The notes beneath the pieces are model-generated. The model was not told the origin of the DNA. It did no database searches and saw only the letters and a program-made list of their open reading frames with translations. The position numbers and the translations under genes are program-made. Of a stretch of DNA of 48,168 nt, positions 1-12,129 are shown in pieces. This stretch comes from Halisarca cf. caerulea (lineage: Eukaryota > Porifera > Demospongiae > Chondrillida > Halisarcidae), in assembly GCA_963170055.1 (NCBI GenBank), contig CAUJGJ010000441.1, positions 707,401-755,568 of the forward strand. Reading direction: 5' to 3'. The first letter of the stretch is position 1; each line of letters begins with the position of its first letter.

Positions 1-300
1 TATTGACCTTCTACTTCGATGTTCTCAAGAACCCCAGTTCCAGTTCTCCTTTTGACCTTATGCATGCAGTTACTTGGTAAGCATTGTTCAAAGAAGTGCC
101 GTAATTGATCTCATCAGTTTCATTGTCAATGACTAAAACTACATTCTCCATTCTCAAGAGTTGTAGATCATGTGTTCTTAAATGTCTTACAACATAATGT
201 TAAATTATACTGCTGTTTTCGACATTGGATTCCTTTTTCTCTCAAATGTGGCGAGTAACTGTGATCAAGTTTATCAGCGAGCCAAATGCTGGGAACTTGA
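1..300. other. No gene recognised
   Basis: AT-rich unique-looking sequence before the first CA microsatellite. No convincing reading frame, RNA gene or terminal repeat is visible. Confidence 0.5.
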
Positions 301-303
301 TGA

Positions 304-418
<115 letters not shown>

Positions 419-419
419 C

Positions 420-1650
420 AAACCAGTGTTGTGGACATTACGTATAGTATCACAATCAACTACCATTGCAATTATCTTGCATGGTATCAAAGCATTATGA
501 TTACCATTACCACTACAGATCTCCACTAAAGCAATCACTTACTATTGCAACTACATTTCTACAATTGCAATTACAATTGCAAATTACAGTTTATTCTTGC
601 ATGCTTGCAAAAGTTACCACACCTTACCGAGATTTCATATTCGTGGTGATTTGAATCATGTGATTGATGTCATTTTTCCATTTCTACCAGGCACTTGGTT
701 AACTGTAGCACAGAAAATAGCCTCATACTGGCCAAAATCTACCGTCTTAGGGGGGCAAAATATATCTCGAGATATTCACAATGTACATCAGAGTAGTTGC
801 ATGGTATTTTGTAATTTGATGCAAATAGCAAAGAATATCAATTAATGTTACGACTACTCTGATTCTGAGACAGCTCCATTACAATTACATTATCATTACT
901 GGCAAATGTATACTCAATTACAATTGATTGCAATTGCTACTTGCCATTACCACAACACTGATACACCCCCACATACACACCCACACACTAAAACACACAC
1001 ATATACACACATATACACATGCTCATACATACTCATATACACACACAAGCATTTCACTGCATACAGCTTATACTTGCATGCATATATGAAGCCTAAAAAA
1101 TATTGTTTTAGATTTACTATTTAATAGGGTGGTTTCAGATCAAACACACCTGCTTTAAAAATTCAATTGCAAATGGATTAAGTCCAACATTAAAAGTGGT
1201 ATGCTAGCTAGCTGCTATGAATGCTTGTAGTTATGCATTTCCCAATTTTGCTCTCTGTGGTTCCTCACCTGGAATAAGTGTCTAGTTATGTTCCCACAAG
1301 CACCTGACACCTTCCGCACGGAACATGCTTGAGGTAATAAAAAGTTCATTGTCGGATGAGGGCATAAGGGATGGAATCAAGCTATCTTAACTCACATCAT
1401 GTCCCTTCACTGGAGCCACTATCAGATGTCATGCTTGGAGAGCTTCGGATATATACATATGTGTATAAATGTTTTGCTATGCCCTTATCAACTGTGAAGT
1501 ACGGTGCTAATAAAATAAATCTAATCCAGTTCACAATCACTCCTACATATTTTCAATCATTATCGAATGTAAGTATGTGAAATAATAATAAGTATCCACC
1601 CGTATATAATACTAAGAAAAGTAAATGGTCAATTATTTCTATGAAAGTTT
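420..1650. other. Gene-free AT-rich stretch
   Basis: Contains short runs of CAATTACAATTGCAA-type simple sequence (about 545-600 and 880-960) and a weak CACACA stretch near 965-1050. No coding sequence, RNA gene or clear transposon end was recognised. Confidence 0.5.
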
Positions 1651-1654
1651 TAAA

Positions 1655-1704
1655 CACACAAGCACACCCACACACACATGCACAAACACACACACACAAG
1701 CCCA

Positions 1705-1774
<70 letters not shown>

Positions 1775-1839
1775 CACAAAAACACCCACACAGACACACA
1801 CACACAGTCACATGCACAAACACAAACATGCACATACAT

Positions 1840-1934
<95 letters not shown>

Positions 1935-2054
1935 CTCGATCAGACACATTTAGATATATAGCACACACACACACAAACACACACACAAATACATCCACAT
2001 CCACAAACACACACAATGCATAAACACACACACACACACACAGTCACACACACA

Positions 2055-2096
<42 letters not shown>

Positions 2097-2172
2097 TGGA
2101 TAAGCATAACCACCCACCCAAGCATGCACCCACACATGCAAACACACACACAGACACACACACACAGACACA

Positions 2173-2246
<74 letters not shown>

Positions 2247-2275
2247 CACATGTGCACATCTACAAACACACATGT
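1655..2275. repeat. Compound (CA)n microsatellite, CA on plus strand
   Basis: Several long CA arrays (for example 1709-1770, 1857-1931, 2175-2230) joined by degenerate CA-rich spacers. A CATA tetranucleotide block sits at about 1830-1857. Open frames across it encode only Thr-His or Cys-Val repeats. Confidence 0.95.
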
Positions 2276-2477
2276 GTTTGTATATGTGTGTGTGTTTGTG
2301 CATGTGTGTTTGTGCGTGTGTGTGTGTTTGTGTGCGTGTGTGTTTGTGTATGTGTGTGTTTGTGTGTGTGTAGGTTTGTTTGCACATTTGTGTGTGTGTA
2401 TATGTGTGGGTAGGTGTGTGGGTGCATTTGTGCACTTGTGTGTGAATGAGTGTGGGTGGGTGTGTTTGTGCATGCAA

Positions 2478-2478
<1 letters not shown>
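2276..2478. repeat. (TG)n block, opposite strand sense
   Basis: The dinucleotide sense flips abruptly from CA to TG and stays TG-rich with TTTGTG and TATGTG variants. With the neighbouring CA blocks this makes a large imperfect inverted repeat. Confidence 0.9.
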
Positions 2479-2479
<1 letters not shown>

Positions 2480-2553
<74 letters not shown>

Positions 2554-2620
2554 ACTGAAACAAGCACAAACACACATACACACACACACACACATACACA
2601 CATACACAGATGCACAAACA
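2480..2620. repeat. (CA)n microsatellite
   Basis: A return to CA sense, with a near-pure array from about 2480 to 2552. It is followed by a TG-rich block from about 2621 to 2715. Confidence 0.93.
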
Positions 2621-2936
2621 CGTGTGTGTGCGTGTGCATGTGTGTACATTCTTCTATCTTCATGTATATGAGTGTGCTTGTGTTTGCTTGTGGAGAATTG
2701 GTGGGTGCATAATATGTTTATGTGTGTTCATCTAATCATTATTTTTAGTATAATTTCAGGTTTACAATTCATTTATGGATATATTTGTTTCAATTTGTAT
2801 TGATAATGATTAAAAGTATATTATATAAAAGAGTGATTTTGCAAAAACAATATCATTAAAACAATTCAAACATACATATTAAGCCATATTGTCAGTAGTC
2901 CAGCCAATCAACTATTCATCAACAAATGTTCGCAAA

Positions 2937-3258
<322 letters not shown>

Positions 3259-3259
3259 T

Positions 3260-4044
3260 GTTTGTGTATTATGTCTAATTGCCTTTGTGCATGTTTTTAC
3301 AAAATTATTGTTACAATTTTTGTTTTTGTTTGTGTTTTTGTTTTGTTTCTATGTTTTTGTTTAGACAACGAATTGCCTTTTCAGCCACAAATTAAACGAT
3401 TACATGGCTACCCAGTCTGAATAACTATATCCTTATACCCTGAAACATAAAACAGAAATTGGTCCTAAAGACATTTAAATTGTCCCTATTCCAATTCTCC
3501 AACATTCTAACCACTGGGTTTTGTATAGGCCACTAACCGTGCAAGCTTAATCACTTAACTAACTATCTGATCTCTTTGATGTATGACATCATCAAGTGAT
3601 ATGATTCAAGTTAATGTTATATAACATGCACTGACTATTTCGAATGTATATTATTTACTCAGAGCATTAAATAAGCTAAGTCCTTAGCTTTACTATAGCC
3701 CAGAACTAGTAACTAGCCCATAGTTAGTATTATTCTACATTTCTCCAACTCCAAACATGTGCATTGTTATGACATCACCCTAGATTATCAGTTCATGTTG
3801 GCTGTAGAACCTTGATTTATGATGGCAATTCCACACATGCAGGTAGTCACCATATTATACATGACATTCATTAGCAAATCCTCACACCATACTTATTGTC
3901 TGTATTAACTGCTTTTATTTATTCCGTAATATTTAAGGATTACTGATTAAATGAGGATATTGTTGATAGAGCTATTCTTATGAAAGAAATGCTATTCAAT
4001 TCAGTCTGATATGTTAAAAAATTAAGGAGTCACAGCTCTTTGTT
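3260..4044. other. Intergenic, 3' flank of the first aerolysin-like gene
   Basis: No reading frame or repeat end recognised apart from the polyadenylation signals near 3914-3923. A short TTTTTGTTTTTG run occurs at about 3300-3360. Confidence 0.5.
3914..3923 (-). promoter_or_regulatory. Overlapping AATAAA polyadenylation signals
   Basis: On the minus strand two overlapping AATAAA hexamers lie about 120 nt after the stop codon of the aerolysin-like gene at 4045-5067. That is a reasonable place for its 3' end. Confidence 0.6.
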
Positions 4045-5067
4045 CTAAGCAGAATACTCCTTGAGATCCACGTATGCTCCAGTAGATGTCACACCTTCGT
4101 AGGTGCCATGAATAGGATAGTTGAATGAATGTCCGTTGTCTAAAATAATGTTCATTGTTCCAGTGTATCTGGTGTTGATAGGACCATGATAGAGTCTAGC
4201 TGAGGCGGAGGTTCGCTTTCCTGGAGGAACCACAACAGGAAATTCATAGCTCCTTGTGTTTGTTACTGATGTGGTTCTGCTGTAAGTTGCTTCAATTCCT
4301 ACCTTAAATGTGGTTTTCACCCCCGCACTACCCACTTCAGGAATTCCAGCCTGAACTGAGACACTGACACACAGCTCAAGAGAAGCTCCTATAGACCATG
4401 TATGGGAAGTTGTGATTTCCCTGGTGCCAATCAGTTTCTGTGTCTGCGTGCTTGATCCACTGTTGCTGTAATCAATGACATCGATATTCCAAGGCTGTAA
4501 GCCAACTCTGTTGAGATTCAAGTCAGGGTAATTTACATTTTTGAGTACCGCAAGTGCAACAGGCCTTAGAATGTAGAAACCAAGGGCATGAACTTCACTT
4601 TCATAATTAGAAATATATCCTATGATGATACCGGAGCCGATCTCAGCAGGATATTCTGACTTTAGACCCCAGCTGGTCATCTGCGGGAAGTACTCGCGTT
4701 TAGTTGTTGTTATCATTTTGAATGCTCCACATCGTGTTCCAGCTCCATTGCCCCAAAGGGACAGGGATGTCAGACGCTCACCAGGTTTGAAGGTGAATGA
4801 GGAATACTTGCCTTCTTGTTTCCTGCCGATCATGGAAGATTCTCCTTCGCTCCAGTGTAGCACCACACAATTTAGGGCTGATGGTCCAGCCCATACTTCA
4901 ACCCTCTGCAAAATGATACCATTTGCATGTCCAACTGATGAACTACCGTCTCCTCTTCCACCTATAAATTTAAGAGGAGCAACAATATCTTGAAAATTAG
5001 AACCAACAGAGACATGAAGAACCGAAAGCAAGCAAAACAGCACTTCTGAGCGGATAATAACAGCCAT
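4045..5067 (-). CDS. Secreted jacalin-like / aerolysin-like protein 1
   Basis: Predicted 340-aa secreted protein. Residues 1-22 form a signal peptide. Residues about 33-168 resemble a jacalin-like beta-prism lectin domain: a GG-x-G start, then VEVWAG, a GERLTSLSLWGNGAGTRCG block and a closing ALGFYIL strand. Residues about 173-340 resemble the aerolysin fold. They include a Ser/Thr-rich alternating segment (about 217-277) where family members place the pore-forming insertion loop, and a YTGTM..LDNG stretch near the end. This architecture matches the fish Dln1/natterin-like group, in which a glycan-binding head is joined to a beta-pore module. Pore formation is not shown here. The frame is open in one exon with no internal stop. 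It is gap-free colinear with its neighbour at 6636-7658 and roughly half identical, indicating tandem duplication. The start chosen is the first Met that gives a signal peptide. Confidence 0.88.
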   Translation of the reverse strand: MAVIIRSEVLFCLLSVLHVSVGSNFQDIVAPLKFIGGRGDGSSSVGHANGIILQRVEVWAGPSALNCVVLHWSEGESSMIGRKQEGKYSSFTFKPGERLTSLSLWGNGAGTRCGAFKMITTTKREYFPQMTSWGLKSEYPAEIGSGIIIGYISNYESEVHALGFYILRPVALAVLKNVNYPDLNLNRVGLQPWNIDVIDYSNSGSSTQTQKLIGTREITTSHTWSIGASLELCVSVSVQAGIPEVGSAGVKTTFKVGIEATYSRTTSVTNTRSYEFPVVVPPGKRTSASARLYHGPINTRYTGTMNIILDNGHSFNYPIHGTYEGVTSTGAYVDLKEYSA

Positions 5068-5140
5068 AGCAAATCTTAAGTATCAGATTATCAGCTATAG
5101 ATTTACCCAAGCAAGTTATGCCCAACTGTTTCTGCTACTA

Positions 5141-5152
5141 ATACTTATACAT
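5141..5152 (-). promoter_or_regulatory. Possible TATA box
   Basis: On the minus strand GTATAAGTATT lies about 80 nt upstream of the ATG of the aerolysin-like gene ending at 5067. This fits a TATA element with a short 5' leader. It is motif evidence only. Confidence 0.35.
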
Positions 5153-6635
5153 ACTGTTTGAACTGTGCATTAGCAGGTACTGGGAATTCATATAGTTTCC
5201 TACTACTTATGTCATAAGCTGTGTCTGCACACTAAAAAAGCTTAAAGTAATTATTACATAAATAATGTATGATAAAATAATTACAAGTCTTAGAAATACA
5301 CAATTTTTACAGTCTGTCACTACAAGAGGAAAGTAAAAATCCAAAGCTTCACCCACCATGAACAAATGTATCCACATAGTGTAGACTGGCTAGCTGATCG
5401 AATACTTTGGAATCTATATATTATAATTATAATATCATACAAATGTATTGCAGTTATATGTAATAGCTGCAGTTCAGCAGAGCTCCAGTCTTCATTGTCC
5501 TTACACATAACTAATATTATGTGTATACACCTATTTCTTGTTGTGATCCTGGAATATCAAGCTACGTGCTTTTTGCGGGCAAACTACTTCTTCAAAGCCA
5601 AAAAAATTATGTAATGCATAGTAGTTCAAAGGTAAACGGAGGGTTAGGGTTTGCATCTTGATGTATAGTACAAACTATGCATGTTATATGATAGAATTGG
5701 AAGGAGAGTGGTATTAGAAAATAGACAGGATCGCGATGGTGCATGGTGCAAATCGCCAAGCACATATAAACGTTCACATGAGGGGCCTATTCTCTTCAGA
5801 ATCTGCTGACTGATTATCTGTGTGTATATATATATTTATATATCGACCTCCCATGCTATATTACTTAGTACCATGACATTGCTGTCACCATCCAGCATGG
5901 AAATGCATGTGATCTTCGTGTTTGTGATTAGTATAATTTTTGTTTGTTTGTGTTAAATTCAGGCTCTATATGTGCTTGCTTGTTGTTTAGCAATACTCTA
6001 ATTTATTTTGAGCCTGTGCTTAGTAATCTATGTTTTATGGTTATGATCAGTATCCTTTGCTTGTGCTTGTGATAATATTCATAATTATATTAATATAGTA
6101 TTATAATTTTGTTGAGTTTTGTGCTTTATTTTGCCCTTACCAATCAATTTACTACTGTATTATGCTCATCTCTTTATTAGCACTTAACTGAAGCTTGAGC
6201 TCATTGATGAAAACCTTTCTGTCATGGCAGTAAAATCTGAACTGCATGCACTCCTAAACTGCACTTCAGTTATGTCACTATAACAATGCGTGCTCATTTG
6301 AATGCATCTTGATTGCCATTCTAGTCCCAACTTGACAGTTTCATGCAATGGTATAGCAGTGTATTCTGGACTTCATATGAAAGATTTTTTTTTACATTTT
6401 AAATTAATTTTGCTGTATATTATTCTAGTGTTACTTGAATGTAGCAATTTAAACCATTGTTGTCTGCCTATTATATGAAATGCTGAAGATAAAATGTAAT
6501 TGAATGAAAACACGTAATAAGCAAAAATGTAGCCATTATATGTTAATATACTTTACTAAATCTGAAATGTCAACTGTGATGCTACTTAGTTCACCTTAAG
6601 AGTAGAACTACATATTAAATGCACCAAAATTATTT
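5153..6635. other. Intergenic between the aerolysin-like paralogues
   Basis: AT-rich sequence holding the upstream region of the first paralogue and the downstream region of the second. No repeat end or RNA gene was recognised. One and a half telomere-like TTAGGG units at about 5643 look like chance. Confidence 0.5.
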
Positions 6636-7658
6636 TTAAGTATTCACTTCCTTGACACTCTTGTACACGCGAGAGGATGTGACGCCTTTGTAGTAACCAC
6701 TAACACCATATTGGAACGATTCTCCGTTATCCAAGTAAATGTGCATCGTTCCAGTGTATTTAGTGTTTATGGGTCCATCATAAAGTGTACCAGTAACCAC
6801 AACGTGCTTTCCAGGCCCAACAGTTACAGGAGATTCGTATTTCTTAGTAAACTTGTGTGTCTCCTCACGTTTGTATGATGCTTTCACTCCAACTTTCCAG
6901 GTAGTTTCTGCCGTAACAGTGGCAACTCCAGGAACTCCAGCTTCAACAGTAGTAGTAACTGACATCTCTAGAGAAGTGGTAATACTCCAACTGCTAGAAG
7001 TGGTCACTTCCCTACTACCCTTTAGAGTAAAGGACTGTGGTACTGATCCAGCATTCTTGAAATCCACAGACTCCAGGTCCCAAGGCTGCAGTCCAACTGT
7101 GTTAATATTAATGTCAGGATAGGTAACATCTTTAAGTATGGCACTTTTGACTTGTCTTAGTATGAAAAAACCAAGAGCATAAACTTCAGTTCCACTATAG
7201 GTCTCAAATCCTATGATGATACCAGAACCGACTTCGGCAGGATATTCTGACTTTAGACCCCAGCTGGTCATCTGCGGGAAGTACTCGCGATTAGTTGTTG
7301 TTATCATTTTAAATGCTCCACATCGTGTTCCAGCTCCATTGCCCCAAAGTGACAGGGATTTAAGACGCTCACCAGTGTCGAATGTGAATGAGGAATAGCT
7401 GCCTCCAGCCTCACCTATTGAATCAGTCTGTCCATTGGTCCAGTGGAATTTCACAGAGAGAAGGGATGATCCTCCAGCCCACACCTCAAGCTTCTTCAAG
7501 ATGCGACCATCAGTGTATTTCCGTTTTACAAATCCTGGGCCTTCCCCACCTACGAATTGAACATCTGAAATAATATCACCAAAGGAGACTTCAATAGCCA
7601 AGAGCAAGCAAAGTAGTACTGCTAACTGGATATAACTAGCCATTGCAATCTTCTTCAA
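6636..7658 (-). CDS. Secreted jacalin-like / aerolysin-like protein 2
   Basis: A 340-aa paralogue of the protein encoded at 4045-5067, identical in length and aligning without a gap. It has a signal peptide at residues 1-27. The jacalin-like domain at about 34-168 shows GGEGPG, LEVWAGG, GERLKSLSLWGNGAGTRCG and ALGFFIL. The aerolysin-like domain at about 173-340 has a Thr/Ser/Val-alternating segment at 218-262 and a YTGTM..LDNGESF stretch. By family it would be a secreted glycan-binding, potentially pore-forming protein related to Dln1 and natterin-like proteins; activity is unproven. Met1 and Met6 are both possible starts, and Met1 (MKKIAMA) is preferred because it gives a basic N-region. Cys113 is shared by both paralogues. 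Residues 101-150 are almost identical at the DNA level, unlike the rest. Confidence 0.88.
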   Translation of the reverse strand: MKKIAMASYIQLAVLLCLLLAIEVSFGDIISDVQFVGGEGPGFVKRKYTDGRILKKLEVWAGGSSLLSVKFHWTNGQTDSIGEAGGSYSSFTFDTGERLKSLSLWGNGAGTRCGAFKMITTTNREYFPQMTSWGLKSEYPAEVGSGIIIGFETYSGTEVYALGFFILRQVKSAILKDVTYPDININTVGLQPWDLESVDFKNAGSVPQSFTLKGSREVTTSSSWSITTSLEMSVTTTVEAGVPGVATVTAETTWKVGVKASYKREETHKFTKKYESPVTVGPGKHVVVTGTLYDGPINTKYTGTMHIYLDNGESFQYGVSGYYKGVTSSRVYKSVKEVNT

Positions 7659-7699
7659 GTCAGCAGTTAAATGACAGTAATAAGCACAGTTTGTAGCAT

Positions 7700-7709
7700 C
7701 TTATATATA
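7700..7709 (-). promoter_or_regulatory. TATA box candidate
   Basis: On the minus strand TATATAAG lies about 45 nt before the ATG of the second aerolysin-like gene, implying a very short leader. The context upstream is a general AT-rich run, so the call is tentative. Confidence 0.4.
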
Positions 7710-9008
7710 CCATGTACTCTACATAAAACTACTGAGTATATAATATCATATACATACATATATATAATATACATTATATACATATAATATGTACATGTAT
7801 ACTGTTATCTATATTGTGTGTAAATAATAGGAATATAGTCACTTCCTAGTATATAGTGCATATATATGACGGTAAATTTGGTTCATTGTATTGATACCAG
7901 AAACATGCTTGATATTTGTAGCTTCTGAATACAATTAACAGCTGAGGATAGCAGTAACAGATGTGGGCCTACTTGTTTTGTGCTGCTATGGCATGCACAG
8001 TCCACATTTCATATTCTCGTTATCATTGACTGCCATAACAAACATAATACTTGTATAATGGTAATTTGTGCATCAATCTGAGACATGACACTGTTCTCAG
8101 ATACATGTACACATACCAAGCATTGCTTGTAGTGCAAGCGTTCTCTAGCAGCACATGATCAATAAATTACAAGAGATTCTATATAGAAATTTGTGCAGTA
8201 TAAGTAAAGATTTTCAAACACTTGTTCTCAGAACTACCTAGTATCCTGTAATAAATTCCCCCACTATTATTGCTACTGTCTGGATTTCCGCTGTTGCTGG
8301 CATAATGAACACCTTTCATTATGAACCAATATGCAATTCCATTATATGAAAAATTAATCCACCTCTAGTAATGGCTGTGTAACGTACAATAAGCAACATC
8401 ACAGTGGATGTGCAGCTGGTGCAGTTGTTATCACTTTTTTGGGCTTGTAAATGTATGGATCCTAGGCTTATATTTCCCATTGGAATTGCATGTTATGTGT
8501 TTTGACTTTCCGCTTACAAAATGGTCACGGACTTTATTCTTTTGTTCTCACTTGTTAGATGCTGACTGCTTCCACACACATCAGGAAAAGTAGTAGTAAA
8601 CTTCCCAAATTTGAAGTTGAATGCATTAGCAATTGAACACTATTAATAATAGTATTATTGAAAGCTGAAAACAATGGCTTATTACATACAAACTAGACTG
8701 CAATTTCTCAAAGGTCCCATGATAGTGTTGTAGTGTTATCACATAGTAATTTTCAATTAAAAAGTGCCTTCATGTCAAAACTGCATAAATTAATATGTCA
8801 TTGAACAGTTTTGAAATGATGTCTGCATATAGTCCCTGTTGTGAGCTGACAAAACAATCTGCTGCCGGTATGGTTTTAAGGTAGAGAGAGGTAGACTCAT
8901 GCACGGGGATGCATGATTTGCATCTGATGCACAACACACTCCGCATTCCTTTTTTTCTATTCCACACTTCCTACTATGCACCTTCCTAATTGAATTCATA
9001 GGGCAGTA
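7710..9008. other. Intergenic, no gene recognised
   Basis: AT-rich sequence, with ATATACAT simple sequence at about 7735-7800. The reading frames present are short and lack recognisable domains. Confidence 0.5.
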
Positions 9009-9011
9009 CAA

Positions 9012-9018
9012 TATAAAT
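9012..9018 (+). promoter_or_regulatory. Possible TATA box of the CxxC peptide gene
   Basis: TATAAAT lies about 140 nt upstream of the ATG at 9154, allowing a leader of roughly 110 nt. Motif evidence only. Confidence 0.35.
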
Positions 9019-9153
9019 ATCAAACTGCCATTTGCTAGAGCACTTATCGCTGAGTGTGAAGAAAATCACAAAAGTCAGGTAAAACAGGCTTGGTAAGAAT
9101 CGTAACCAGTAATCATCAAAATTTCTGATTTAAATTTTGTATTGTAATAAAAG

Positions 9154-9369
9154 ATGAATTTCAAAGCTTTACTTGTTGTTTTTACTCTGATTGGATTGGT
9201 CACCAGTACTTTTGGTCTCGGCTGTGAAACTTGCTCCTTGGACACGATTGACAATACCAAGTACATGTGTGAGAACTGTGGCAGCAACAAAGGACCTGTG
9301 ACCTGTGAAGAATGTAACATAATGCAGGACAACACTGGAGAGTGCTTCCTCTGTACTAACATTGACTAA
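9154..9369 (+). CDS. Small secreted cysteine-rich peptide with four CxxC pairs
   Basis: A 71-aa product. Residues 1-21 are a clear signal peptide: a short basic N-region with Lys4, then the hydrophobic core LLVVFTLIGLV, then small residues before Leu22. The mature part of about 50 residues holds eight cysteines in four pairs: C24/C27, C39/C42, C51/C54 and C64/C67. The spacing is CxxC-x11-CxxC-x8-CxxC-x9-CxxC, and the composition is acidic. I do not recognise the family. The pattern could bind metal (two zinc-ribbon-like sites) or form four disulfides; secretion favours disulfides. The ATG context AAAAGATGAA is ordinary and the frame ends in TAA before non-coding sequence. It lies near two other secreted-protein genes. 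An intron-containing longer gene cannot be excluded. Confidence 0.65.
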   Translation: MNFKALLVVFTLIGLVTSTFGLGCETCSLDTIDNTKYMCENCGSNKGPVTCEECNIMQDNTGECFLCTNID

Positions 9370-10559
9370 CATTGAATACATCTTCAGTAGTATTATTAGT
9401 AAGATCACTTCAAGTTATTTGCTGGATTCATTTTCTGTTTAATGCATTAATTATGTTTGGTCAAGTAGTCTAAGGGCAGAACAACTAATGAGTAAGCCGA
9501 AGATTACTGTGTGCCATTATTAACTGATGTTGACAATTAATACTTATAATATCATGGTTATAATTAGGATTGGTAATGTAAATATAAGATTTAATACTAA
9601 TACATTTTATACCTGTAAATCTTGATTGGCACTCAAAAAGTTGAATGCATACATGTATACACACCCACCATCACAATTGATCAATTAGACTGACCGTTTC
9701 CCTAAGGTGCTTCTGTATAGTGAGCATATAGGTGTATGGGCCCCCCAATCCAACACTCACCTTCAAACACGGCATTATTAATACACATTTGATGAGAAAG
9801 GTGAGATGTGATAATGATCAAGTACTGTAGGATAGTCCTTCAATTTAGCTGCATGGCCCAGGCTCAAGAAATTCATGTCACATTCATGAGTTCAAACTCA
9901 GTCTGGGAAAATATAATCCTTAGAATATCGATTGTCTTCTATTCAACTAAAATCATGCAGTAACCCTTGTCAGAATTATATGTTTTTTTAAATTGCAAAA
10001 TTTCACAAGACTTAACTACCACAACTGAATAATAATAACCATAATAATCATAACTATGCAGATCCCCCTTTTGTAACTATAAGCCTCAGCACAACCATGC
10101 ATGCCAATTCGCTCATTTTTTACTCTCCCTGCAGCCCAATGGGGTTTCGAACCATATACATCTGCAGTGAACCCCACTTAGTGACATACCAGTAAAAGGA
10201 ATATTCTGGGTAATGGATAGTGATCTCCAGAAGGGAGAATCAACTATATATATGCTATGCAACTTTTTTATAAAAGGAATATTCCAGACATAGGCACATA
10301 TTAAAAAAGAGTATATAAATCATATTTTGTATGACATTGTAAATTAATGCAAGTTAATCTACCCTGCAATGGAAACAAGAAATAGGTTAAGCATGCCATT
10401 CAATTATCTGTATATATTACTTAATTATATTGTACATATAACAGACTCTGAGTATGTTATTTCATCACATTCTACGTATATACCATCTTACAATCAAGAT
10501 AATTTCGGTTTATGTCAATGTAATTTTAGTTCACTGCAGTTAACTTGTCAAATTAACCG
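9370..10559. other. Intergenic, no gene recognised
   Basis: AT-rich flank of the CxxC peptide gene. No canonical AATAAA follows closely after the stop at 9369. No repeat boundary was resolved. Confidence 0.45.
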
Positions 10560-11350
10560 AAATGTAGGTCGATGATCAGGTACAGGTACACCAATCTTAT
10601 TATAATGTGTCTGGGGCTCCAAGGATGAGGACATCATCCAAGTAATGGATGCAACAACATACTCCTCACTTGGGGGTGAACGATTTACTGAAGTGTCTGG
10701 CACTGCACTGAAAAAGGCAGGGGAGGATACCAGGCTGAATATATATAGGAGCTGGCAGTCCACGAACACCATGCATGCAGGTCTTGCCATCTAATCCCTA
10801 AGTACCCACAGTCACTTGGTTGCACTGGTAGTAGGCAGTAGACATGTGCATCAAAAGTATGGCATCTTTAATCGAGGAGTAAGCAACATGCATGAGGTTT
10901 CAGTGGAGGTTGTTGTTCACGCTGGCTGACTCAGGGGCTGATAGGTTATTGACCACTCGGAACTTCCCTGCGGTCTTCTTGGGGACCACCAACAGGCGGG
11001 CTTCCTGCACATATGTACATGACTCATGCAGGTGGAAATGGGCCTATCAGGAAGTCCTGCACTGGCTGATTTGTTTGTCGAGGAATGCCGTTATCACTTC
11101 AGCATGCTCTGTTGCTGATGGTGAGTTGCCAGCCAATGAACGAGCTTTAGGGTTTCTCCTGAGTCCAATTCTGAAGCCATGTTGCAATCCAGCAATTATA
11201 TTGTGTGACCCACTCCTTGTCAGGAGGGTTTAGTAGTGCCCTGTCCCACCCTGGGGTTTCTAGTGGGGTGGCTGCAGGGGTGAATGTAAGTAATGCAGCT
11301 GTGACCGTCTTTGGTACATGCTGCATTCCAAATGCATGCCTGTAGCTTGC
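10560..11350 (-). pseudogene. Reverse transcriptase remnant (LDDV type)
   Basis: Translating the minus strand in shifting frames gives reverse-transcriptase-like fragments. One contains an HYLDDVLILGAP motif at about 10620-10655, corresponding to the catalytic xDD box. Another, upstream, has a GLQHGFRIGL...NSPSATEHAEVI segment at about 11090-11200. The pieces lie in the right order for one RT but are separated by stops and frameshifts, so it is dead. The LDD motif and flanking residues resemble RTs of DIRS/Ngaro-like or related retroelements of invertebrates rather than LINEs. Which group it belongs to is not settled. The gag-like fragments at 12130-12720 may be the upstream part of the same element. 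Confidence 0.5.
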
Positions 11351-12129
11351 AGAATTGTGTAAGGATGGGGATGATGTATCAGTAGTAGGAGGTTTTTTGT
11401 GAGTTGTGGCAATTGATCTGCAGGGTAGGAGCCTCCATTATTAAGTATTGTTCTCTTTATACCCTAAATATAGCCCTATACAAAGACGTTGGTCTCCTTC
11501 AGGGTTCATGTATGTGTAAACGTTGACCGTGTTGCGAAAAGCTCAAACACAATTTCAATGATCTCAGTAACAAAGCCAATTGCAACACAAACTAAGACAA
11601 ACCTAGAGAAACTACAACCCTACACACTGCTACTGAACACTGTATGTCCTAAGACTCCATGTACATGGTACAACATAAGGTACTACACATGACTACTAAA
11701 AATAGGTACAGTAACTAAATATAACCATAACATACATTAAAACCACATACACATGCAATATAACCATAATCATGCAATATAACTATATAAACATGCATCA
11801 ATGTATAGAATCTGATTCAACAGTTAAACATACATTCCAGTTAAGTATAGTTGTAAGCACTTGCTCAAACATGTATAGTAGATGGGACCTTAATTAGATG
11901 CTATTATGATCCAGTTGAGCATGCTGTAGTTATGTGACGGTCCAGGATATGATCCTATACTTGCATTTCTCTATGCCACTCAATCAGTTACCCACACATT
12001 AGCATATTGATTGACTATACATTATACAGTAATACCGGAAAAAATGGATGATTGAATAATTGTTTTTGTAATGATATGAGTATCAATGGACACATGCATG
12101 TGTGTCCAATCTTTTGTAAATGAAGACCG
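11351..12129. other. Gene-free stretch between retroelement remnants
   Basis: No coding sequence was recognised. The region is rich in ATGCATA and ACATGCA simple motifs (about 11700-11830). It may be decayed internal retroelement sequence. Confidence 0.4.

Noticed and set aside
5640..5655. Telomere-like GGGTTAGGGTTTG
   Set aside because: Only about one and a half units; no array.
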